Source: Oscarella lobularis (taxonomy: Eukaryota; Porifera; Homoscleromorpha; Homosclerophorida; Oscarellidae). From it: DNA of 64,000 nt. This document shows positions 57,835 through 64,000 of this stretch, in pieces. Made by a program: the position numbers and the translations under genes. Numbering within the stretch: position 1 is the stretch's first letter; every line of letters starts with the position of its first letter. The notes beneath the pieces are model-generated. The model was not told the origin of the DNA and searched no databases. It saw only the letters and a list, made by a program, of their open reading frames with translations. The stretch spans positions 2,613,614-2,677,613 of the forward strand of contig NC_089181.1 of NCBI RefSeq assembly GCF_947507565.1, given 5' to 3'.

Positions 57835-59397
57835 ATGAGGTCGGTGAAGCGAGTCGCTGGCTTGAGCGACGATGCGAAGGCTAAACTCGTCAAAGCCGGC
57901 GTTGCGACTTGCAAAGTAGAGTCAGAGCTCGATCGAGCGCACTGCACAATGTAAATCGCACACCACAGGATTTCCTTAGTCGGAATCCCTTGGAATTGAC
58001 GAAAATACTTGGGGTAAAGTGTCGCGACGAACTCGATGTCGCGACCAGAGCAGTAGCCAAGTCCGTAGCTCCCAAACCAAAAACGGTTAGTCAGAAAACG
58101 GGTCAAATTGGATGAAGAGAGACGATTCGCATCGTTTCAGGCTCTGGAATTCCAACGATCTCGAGAAGCCGCATTCCTTGCGACGTCGCTGCTACCGCTT
58201 GACGCAGCACTGAGAGGCGGACTTCCCATTGCTACGGTCACGGAAGTAAAGCACGCGCTTTTTCCTTATCAACTATCTATTTATTTATTTATTTATTTAT
58301 TTATTTATCTTTTAAAAAAGATTGCCGGTCCACCTGGCAGCGGAAAAACGCAATTTTCGCTTATGCTCGCCATGCAGGCGGCACTTCCGCGCGAATGCGG
58401 CGGTCTTGACGGCGCCGTTATTTATATTGACACCGAAGCGGCTTTTAGCGGAGAGCGGTACGTCAGTAATCTTTTATGACCCATAGTAGAAAAAAACATA
58501 AATAGGCTGGTTGAAATGCTGAACGCTCGCAATCCGGAGAATCCGGACTTGCTCGAGCTAATTAGTTCAAGAATTCACGTCTATTTCGAACCGTCTTTGG
58601 ACGCTCTCGAACGCCGGTAAGAGGACACGGCGGATATTGAGGGGGCCTTGCGAATGACGAAGATCCTAAACTAGCTAAACAAGCTGTCCATTAGCCACCG
58701 CATTGTGAACCCTTTACGACGTTTACCTTATCTCTCTTCCTCCCCGTGCAGACTCCTATCTCTCCGAGAGACGGTCATCGAAACGGCGGCCAAGCTGGTC
58801 GTCGTCGACTCGATCGCTGCGCCCGTTCGCCGACAGAAACAGAACGCGACTCGGAATCGACGACTCGAAGTGCTCACGCGTCAGGCGGCGGCATTGAAAG
58901 ACATAGCCGAAACCTTTCAAATCCCAGTCAGCTGGCGTGCAAGTACCGGGTATATTGTATTCTAATACGTCGTATGTCGAAGGTGATTGTCACTAACCAA
59001 ATTACGAGCACTTTTCGAAGCACGGCCGCCACTGACGATATCGACGAGGAAAGCGGCGTTGGAGGCGGATCGGTAACGGCCGCTCTCGGTCCCGTTTGGC
59101 CTCACTTCCCGACGACGCGCCTTCTCGTTCAATATTCCGACGAGCGCGTGCGTCAGGTCCGTCGATCGTAATCGCTAAAACGAATCGATGCCCCTCCTCT
59201 CTACGCAGATTATCGTTGCCAAATCGCCGGCGGCGCCGTGCGTCGCTTTCGACTGCACGATCGAATCGCGAGGAATCGTTGCGCGATCGGACGTCGCCGT
59301 CGCCGTCGATCTTCGTTCGCCTGTCGAACAGCAGCATCGCCGCTTCGCCTTGAAGTCGCATTGCGATGTTGGGAGCTTCCTTTCGCGAAGCGACTAA
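57835..59397 (+). CDS. RAD51B: RAD51B recombinase paralog
   Basis: Subunit of the BCDX2 complex in homologous recombination. Start at 57835 (MRSVKRVAGLSDDAKAKLV). Domains: the N-terminal helix-hairpin region DFLSRNPLELTKILGVKCRD, then ALEFQRSREAAFLATSLLPL and DAALRGGLPIATVTE, Walker A IAGPPGSGKTQFSLMLAMQA, GGLDGAVIYIDTEAAFSGER, ESSRIHVYFEPSL-type exon, Walker B KLVVVDSIAAPVRRQ, VIVTNQITSTF, GGGSVTAALGPVWPHFPTTR and RQIIVAKSPAAPCVAFDC. The IDTE(A/S)AFSxERL word and the AKSPxAPxxxF end fit RAD51B better than RAD51, RAD51C or XRCC3. About 340 residues, nine or so exons; an (ATTT)n tract (58278-58308) lies in the intron before Walker A. It diverges from the PLEKHH-like gene. Confidence 0.9.
58278..58308 (+). 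repeat. (ATTT)n microsatellite in a RAD51B intron
   Basis: About eight ATTT units just before the acceptor (AAAAAAG) of the intron that precedes the Walker A exon. Confidence 0.9.
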
Positions 59398-59427
59398 TTA
59401 GTCATTAGTGTAGTTCGCGGAACGTGA

Positions 59428-59464
59428 CCTTATATGGTATTGTTGCCGGTTGCCAATGACGTCA
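59428..59464. promoter_or_regulatory. Cluster: CArG box, CCAAT, CRE
   Basis: CCTTATATGG (59428-59437; SRF site), CCAAT (59453-59457) and TGACGTCA (59457-59464) within 37 bp. It lies beyond the stop codons of both genes, so it could be an enhancer, the promoter of an unseen transcript or chance. Confidence 0.35.
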
Positions 59465-59605
59465 ATTGTTAAGCGCAAACAATCAACTATTCTGTTCGCA
59501 CGTGCAGCCAGTAGTTGGGGCGGATTTATTACGTAAAAAAAATATAACAATCTTCGAGCCCAAGCCATAATTCTAGACAGCGCGCAGAAGTCGATATATA
59601 AATCC

Positions 59606-59613
59606 AATAAATA
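59606..59613 (-). promoter_or_regulatory. AU-rich element-like octamer in the ZFP36 3' side
   Basis: Reads TATTTATT on the ZFP36 strand, a typical site for ZFP36 proteins themselves, about 310 bp past the stop codon. Autoregulation is possible only if the 3' UTR reaches this far. Confidence 0.3.
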
Positions 59614-59919
59614 TAATAAGAGTTAAGATCCTAATCAAAAAACGCTTAGTTGATGACCGGATGAACGAATGATGATTTCTCCAGCAGCAAGAACAAAAAA
59701 ACACACCAAAAAGCGGCATTCCCCATTGATTATAGTCCTACAGTGAATAACGTTGATGTTGAGCGCGAGGAGGGATAGTAGTACGTTGCACGTCCAAAAG
59801 GGATAAAGGGAGGAGTCGTTGTAGTAGATGAATGCAGGAGTCGAATAACGCTGTAAACGATAGTTAGATAATAGAAAAAAAGGTACGGGTCGGACGGAAG
59901 ACTCGACGTTGAATGTTTC

Positions 59920-60008
59920 TCAAGCGAGACTGCTAAAAACGGGCAAGCGCCTAGGGCCTCCGCCTTCGCCAGCCGAACTGCTGCACGACGCGTAATTCCA
60001 CGGATCCG

Positions 60009-60042
<34 letters not shown>

Positions 60043-61012
60043 GGTAGCGGCCGCTGCTTCCTCCACTGGAGACGACTGAGGAAGAGGAGGCGGGGGTGGA
60101 GGAGGAAAAGTCGGTTCAATGGGAGGAGCGACGACGAGCGGAGGAGGACGCGATTCGCTTAGGATGAGTTGATCGAGATCGGCGAGTACGGCGAGTTCGC
60201 GTTTCCAATCTTCGAGCGCGCGTCGATCGTAGTTGAAACGAAGCATATTCTGCTCGATTTCGTCGACGGAGAATCGCGGATTGAATTGGACTTGCGATAC
60301 GGATCGTCGCATCGGCTTCGGCGGCGTCGTCATCAGAACGGGCGACGCCGGCGGCGACGATGGCTGTTGGAAAGCGAACGGTTTACTGCCACCGCCTCCG
60401 CAGCCCGAGGGCGTCGAGGGGGTGGAGGGCGGGGACGTTTTGGCTTGACGTTCTTCGGGATTGTGAACGAAGTGGCATCGAGGCCCATAAGGGCAAAAGC
60501 CGATCGCGTGAAACGTGCGACACAGTTCGGTTTTGTACTTGGGATGGCGAACGAGCGGTCGCAGCTCGAGTAAACCGTGCGCGAACTGGCATTTGTCGCC
60601 GTATTTGCAGGCGCCCGTTTCGGCGAATGGACGACAGAGCTCCGTTTTGTAGCGACTCGACAGTATGCTCGATCGTCGTCGTTCGTCGTTCTCCGTCGTC
60701 GTCGTTGTCGTCGTCGTCGTCGAGGCGAATCGCAGACGACGCGATCCCTTCGGACTGCCTAGACTCGACGACGACGATTCGAGCGACGACGTGCGATTGC
60801 GTGGTACGGGCTGCGGCGAAAAGTCGATCTGGACGCCGTAATCGCACATTTTGTTGTTCTCCATCTGCGCGAAAGGGGTTCCCAAGTTAGGTGGTGGGCT
60901 ATTGTTCGTGCGGCGGCAGCGAAACTCGTCCAGTCGCCGCAACGCTGGGGCCGGGTGTAACCGGAAAACGGTTCGGGCGAGCGCTTACCTCGAACGTTAC
61001 GTTGTTCATCAT
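59920..61012 (-). CDS. ZFP36: ZFP36 / tristetraprolin-type CCCH RNA-decay factor
   Basis: Cytoplasmic RNA-binding protein that sends AU-rich mRNAs to deadenylation. Two exons: MMNNVTFE (60989-61012), with a GTAAGC donor, then an exon from about 60866 starting [15 protein letters not shown]. Seen: Ser/Thr-rich leader with a nine-Thr run; two CCCH fingers, [20 protein letters not shown] with KCQFAHG, and [20 protein letters not shown] with RCHFVH. Spacing is C-x8-C-x5-C-x3-H in each, with the R/K-YKTEL lead-ins that read UAUU. A Ser/Pro region with [14 protein letters not shown], then the long Pro-rich part and the end [14 protein letters not shown]. The RRLP(V/I)F word resembles the CNOT1-binding motif of tristetraprolin. 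A CRE lies 359 bp upstream. Confidence 0.92.
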
Positions 61013-61797
61013 GTCGAAAAGGGAGCGCGGGAACGTATTCATCGTTCTGCTGCAGTGGCTCGTCGGTCGACGACTGGGGTGCCCGTTCGCTTGGCGATCG
61101 ATCTTCAGACTGGGCACGAACCCTTCAGTGCCGGTTTAGCCAATCGGGCTCGCGCATTCATTGCCACTCACGTGAGCATTGGTAGCCTAATCGGGTTACG
61201 TGGAAGGAAGCATCAGGTGGCGTCATCGTCGCGAAAATCGTCAACCGACAACGGCTTCTTTCCGATCGCATTGCGTTCGGGGGTCAACTATTACTGTCGC
61301 GATCACCGTTGACTGTGCGCGTCGATCGAACGTAAAGCGTTCTTCCTTCTGCAGACTTTATCGATAACATTGACGTCAGTCGGGGGAACCCAACACTTCG
61401 ACGGCGATTAGGCACGCGACTCGATATATGAGGGGGTCGAACCCCCGAACCGCACGATCTTCGTTTCCTGTTTAGCTAAGACGTTGCCATGATGAAGGAA
61501 CAATAGGCGACGGCAAACAGTTCCTCGTACGGTCAAACGAGGATGTCCGGTTTGCCGGTGCCGTCGTTTTTTTCCTGCTCGATTACGTGCGTCGACGAAG
61601 AATGCTTATCATAGTTTTGCATTTCGGTTTCTCAGAGCCACCCCAACTCCTTTACGATCGTTATCAAAGGTCGCGTGGCGAATGACGTCGATGGGTGCGC
61701 ACGCTGTTGATACGACCCCGCCTACGACAATCGGTCATAAACAGAGCGGATACTACCGCCCAAACCGCAAAAAGAGAACGCGACAATGAAAAATGTT
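61013..61797. promoter_or_regulatory. Upstream region of ZFP36 and 3' flank of the first membrane-protein gene
   Basis: 785 bp with no gene supported; short plus-strand frames are not conserved. It holds a CRE (61371-61378) on the ZFP36 promoter side. The stretch 61380-61480 is GC-rich with no clear structure. Confidence 0.4.
61371..61378. promoter_or_regulatory. CRE palindrome TGACGTCA upstream of ZFP36
   Basis: Exact CREB/ATF site 359 bp before the ZFP36 start codon. ZFP36 is an immediate early gene in vertebrates, so this is a plausible inducible element. Confidence 0.45.
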
Positions 61798-62799
61798 CTA
61801 CATGCGCGACATCTCCTTTCTGTCACTTTTCGGGCGTGTCTTTATGAGAATAGCTCCTACGATTAGTAGCGCGCCTAGGGGAAATATCGAGCCTGCCAAG
61901 ACGTTTCTCAGTCGATTAGTCGGCTCATACGTCAGCACGAAATTCCCGCCAAGTTTGTCAGTGATATCCGAGCCCGGAATTGCACCCACGTCTACTACGA
62001 CCCCAGCGCTCGACGTAAACGGTAAGGAAACAGAACAGTTCGTATAAAAACTCGACTTCGGCATTGGAACGCAACTGTGCGAGCAATCGGCGACGCGATA
62101 CTGTCGCACGAATCCCGTCAACGTTATATTGTAGACGTCTTTTACGACAAAATTCGGACCACTGTAGTCGTTGAGAAAGACGATCTGATACCAATCGTCT
62201 TTCTTCGCTTCGATAACGACGTAGCCGTTCGGCACCCACCCGTGCGTACAATTACTTGGATCTATGGTGCGATTGTGCAGGAGATGCGACGTAAAAGTAC
62301 TACTAAAGGGCAGCGGCTCGAGTTCGTCGCCCGTAGGCGTAGCGTAGACGAGCACGCGCAGGCCGTTCGGTGCGCAAAACGAAACGTTTATCGTCGAGCC
62401 CGTGTTGAGATATAGATAGCGCGTACGCTGCTGTTCCGGGAAGAGTTCGTCGTAACGAGGCAGTCGCTCGTCGACCGTGACAACCTCTAAGTGCGGCCGG
62501 CGTGTACACGCGTATAAGCGCGTTCGATTGGCTACATCCGTTCCCGCCACAATAACCGTCGCGCTGCTGAAGTAGAAACCGGGAACTGCGACGAATGCCG
62601 TCGTTTTCGGTCCGAGTCCAATGCTATTCGAATGCTCCTGGTTCGTCCTAAGCGATTCGTAAAGTGCCAATCCGCAGATCACGAGGCACACGCCCAGTGC
62701 TCCTAGAACGAGCACGACGACGACTCGAAGTCGCCGGCGAAACGGTTTTGTCGATGGCGAGTGGCTTGAGACGAGTTTGACTCGTTCTTTGTCAGACAT
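61798..62799 (-). CDS. Two-pass membrane protein of unknown family, copy 1
   Basis: Intronless, 333 residues from the start at 62799 (MSDKERVKLVSSHSPSTKPF); an in-frame ATG at 62850 would add 17 residues. Layout: short basic cytosolic N-terminus; TM1 VVVVLVLGALGVCLVICGLA at about residues 26-45; a long outside domain with Cys residues and several N-glycosylation sites (NRT, NVS, NRT, NCT, NIT, NCS); TM2 near the end (VLAGSIFPLGALLIVGAILI); short basic tail. Inside the domain: YLYLNTGSTINVSFC, then HGWVPNGYVVIEAKKDDWYQ, IVFLNDYSGPNFVV. These match copy 2 in order (see 62900-63832). I do not recognise the family; the plant APD-type ectodomain is a distant thought only, and no RING is present. 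Confidence 0.7.
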   Translation of the reverse strand: MSDKERVKLVSSHSPSTKPFRRRLRVVVVLVLGALGVCLVICGLALYESLRTNQEHSNSIGLGPKTTAFVAVPGFYFSSATVIVAGTDVANRTRLYACTRRPHLEVVTVDERLPRYDELFPEQQRTRYLYLNTGSTINVSFCAPNGLRVLVYATPTGDELEPLPFSSTFTSHLLHNRTIDPSNCTHGWVPNGYVVIEAKKDDWYQIVFLNDYSGPNFVVKDVYNITLTGFVRQYRVADCSHSCVPMPKSSFYTNCSVSLPFTSSAGVVVDVGAIPGSDITDKLGGNFVLTYEPTNRLRNVLAGSIFPLGALLIVGAILIKTRPKSDRKEMSRM

Positions 62800-62899
62800 A
62801 GCGGCCAAACGGCCGAACAGGCGAACACGCGGAAACTCTAATACACGCATGCGCTCGGTATTTTAGCGGTACGTACAGTAAAGTGGTAAAGCCATCAGT
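62800..62899. other. Short region between the two membrane-protein genes
   Basis: 100 bp between the stop of the upstream copy and the start of the downstream copy on the minus strand. It includes TACAGTA at 62874-62880. It must hold the promoter of copy 1 and the 3' end of copy 2. Confidence 0.4.
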
Positions 62900-63832
62900 T
62901 TAATTAGTTAAAATTCGTGTCGTTTCGTGTGGTTCTTGCTGTTGTAATCGACTGTAGCTTTGCCGATCTCTCCACTTGTATAATAATATAATGCTAACAA
63001 GCAGAGCTATTATCAAAAATATACTGATGGATAGGGGTATGACGAAATACAATCCCAAGCCACATGTTTGGGTCACCGTGATTTCAGCTTGAGTTTGAAG
63101 CTCATATAGAGGGTTGCCTGTTCCACTCACAACAACCATTTCTTCTTTGGAAAGTGAGGGAAGGCAACATGTGGAATTGACCGTTGTATTAACAATGCAG
63201 CGATTGCTTACGCTGGACAAATTGTACACGGTGCTATAGCCTCCCACGGAGATATCACACAGTGACACGCTAACTGCGGACTCATTGTAGTTTATAAATT
63301 CCAGGATATAGTAGCCAGATTCTTTAGCAAGAAACGAGGCATTTGTCCAACCAAAAGGAGGGGTGATGTGCTCTAGAATTTTGTCGCAGCGGCTCTTTGG
63401 CTTGGGCGGGTTGCTTTCGTACCTGCAGACCCTCAACGTGATTGCACCGGACGTCCTAAAAGTGTACGTCAACGTTGACCCTTGATTCCAGTAGGCCGAA
63501 CGGAGATACGAATTATGATTGTTCAACTGGGTGCAGCCAGATAGGGTGTAACGAAACGGACGTCGGAGGTCCGGCAACGTCAACGCCGTCGAGGCGGCCA
63601 ACTCCAATTCTACGGCGTCGTTTGGAAGAGGAAAGACGCTGAGACACAATTTACACCCTAGTCGTTTGCCCTGCGTCGTCGTCAAGCCGCCGTTGAAGAT
63701 GAAATCCTGATGTTGATCGCCGATCTCAGATGCCAACAGGACCCCGAACACGGCAATGGAAACGATTGCAACAACGCCCAAAACGATGATGCCGTACAGA
63801 CAAAGCTTTGCCCTCTTGCGCTTTTCTTCCAT
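62900..63832 (-). CDS. Two-pass membrane protein of unknown family, copy 2
   Basis: Intronless coding frame of 310 residues from the start at 63832 (MEEKRKRAKLCLYGIIVLG). An acceptor-like TTTTTTACAG just upstream suggests an intron in the leader. Layout: short basic N-terminus; TM1 GIIVLGVVAIVSIAVFGVLL at about residues 14-33; outside domain with paired cysteines and N-glycosylation sites (NAS, NES, NLS, NTT, NST); TM2 GLYFVIPLSISIFLIIALLV; tail with RLQQQEPHETTRILTN. Shared with copy 1, in order: YWNQGSTLTYTF against YLYLNTGSTINVSF; FGWTNASF ... GYYILEFINYNESA against HGWVPNGY ... DWYQIVFLNDYSGP; a CDISVGGYSTVYN strand against a YNITLTGFVRQYR strand; then NSTCCLP against YTNCSVSLP. These are the same fold and probably old tandem duplicates. 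Receptor or adhesion roles are possible, but nothing shows which. Confidence 0.7.
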   Translation of the reverse strand: MEEKRKRAKLCLYGIIVLGVVAIVSIAVFGVLLASEIGDQHQDFIFNGGLTTTQGKRLGCKLCLSVFPLPNDAVELELAASTALTLPDLRRPFRYTLSGCTQLNNHNSYLRSAYWNQGSTLTYTFRTSGAITLRVCRYESNPPKPKSRCDKILEHITPPFGWTNASFLAKESGYYILEFINYNESAVSVSLCDISVGGYSTVYNLSSVSNRCIVNTTVNSTCCLPSLSKEEMVVVSGTGNPLYELQTQAEITVTQTCGLGLYFVIPLSISIFLIIALLVSIILLYKWRDRQSYSRLQQQEPHETTRILTN

Positions 63833-64000
63833 GGCTGTGTACTGTAAAAAATACGTCGGTTCAACTAAGGTGGCTTTGTACAAGGGGACTCGGGAAATAC
63901 CCTCCCATGACGAAAAATAAATGACTAAGCTACTGCTTGCACAGCGGACTCGCCGCTGAGATGCACGACACCCACACATCGACGCCCATCGACGAAGACG

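Larger units (their letters stand above)
59398..59919. other. Convergent region between RAD51B and ZFP36, with regulatory-looking cluster
   Basis: 522 bp between two stop codons; it should hold both 3' ends. Within it, at 59428-59464, lie an exact CArG box (CCTTATATGG), a CCAAT and an exact CRE (TGACGTCA). On the ZFP36 strand, TATTTATT lies at 59606-59613. No gene is seen. Confidence 0.45.

Noticed and set aside
59457-59464. TGACGTCA over-representation as a genome-wide regulatory signal
   Set aside because: Most of the roughly 13 copies are in exons as Asp-Val codons (for example 9240, 9979, 25071, 37747, 40132, 43043 and 54464), so coding bias explains most of the excess. Only the non-coding copies were kept as findings.
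60169-60890. Plus-strand frames over the ZFP36 exon
   Set aside because: Antisense shadows of a Pro/Ser-rich exon; the CCCH fingers fix the minus strand as coding.

Overview
The window is eukaryotic nuclear DNA from an animal with a very compact genome. Genes are split by many short introns (mostly about 45-100 bp), neighbouring genes often lie less than 150 bp apart, and several genes are typical of animals: a DEG/ENaC (ASIC-like) channel, a PIEZO channel, a MEIS/TALE homeobox gene, CRIPT, ZFP36 and an IER-like immediate early gene. The density and short introns suggest an early-branching animal such as a sponge, perhaps a homoscleromorph. That placement is inference; no rRNA or mitochondrial marker is present. 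Gene models were built by hand from reading frames, GT-AG (twice GC-AG) junctions and remembered family sequences, so outer limits are firmer than single splice sites.

0-21 kb: an ADP-ribosyl cyclase (CD38 family, minus) diverges from 4-aminobutyrate aminotransferase ABAT (plus). A low-complexity ankyrin-repeat protein (minus) diverges from 3-hydroxyanthranilate dioxygenase HAAO (plus). A TBC1D25-like RabGAP (minus) diverges from an ASIC-like channel (plus). PRPF39 (minus) and CRIPT (plus) share a 55-bp divergent promoter. A MEIS-type homeobox gene and a CXorf65-like gene follow on the plus strand.

21-50 kb: cytosolic HSP90 has an exemplary four-unit heat-shock element. SEH1L (minus) diverges from a complete PIEZO gene of about 9.6 kb. 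Then come glycogen phosphorylase, a gamma-butyrobetaine-dioxygenase-like gene, an unexplained hairpin-rich intergenic element, the DNA helicase ZGRF1 with a degenerate GRF zinc finger, a C14orf119-like gene, and a ZnT6-like zinc transporter (minus) interrupted by a 200-N assembly gap.

50-64 kb: an intronless IER2/IER5-like gene with an upstream CRE, a PLEKHH/MAX-1-type PH-PH-MyTH4-FERM gene (minus), RAD51B (plus), a ZFP36/tristetraprolin gene with a CNOT1-binding-like tail (minus), and two intronless, divergent tandem genes for membrane proteins of the same two-pass topology that I cannot assign. These last two, the 41.6-41.96 kb element and the unassigned N-terminal part of the ankyrin gene are the best candidates for something undescribed. 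Otherwise the genes are housekeeping or conserved animal genes and do not form one pathway; the common theme is genome compaction (shared promoters, minimal introns, convergent ends 56-225 bp apart).
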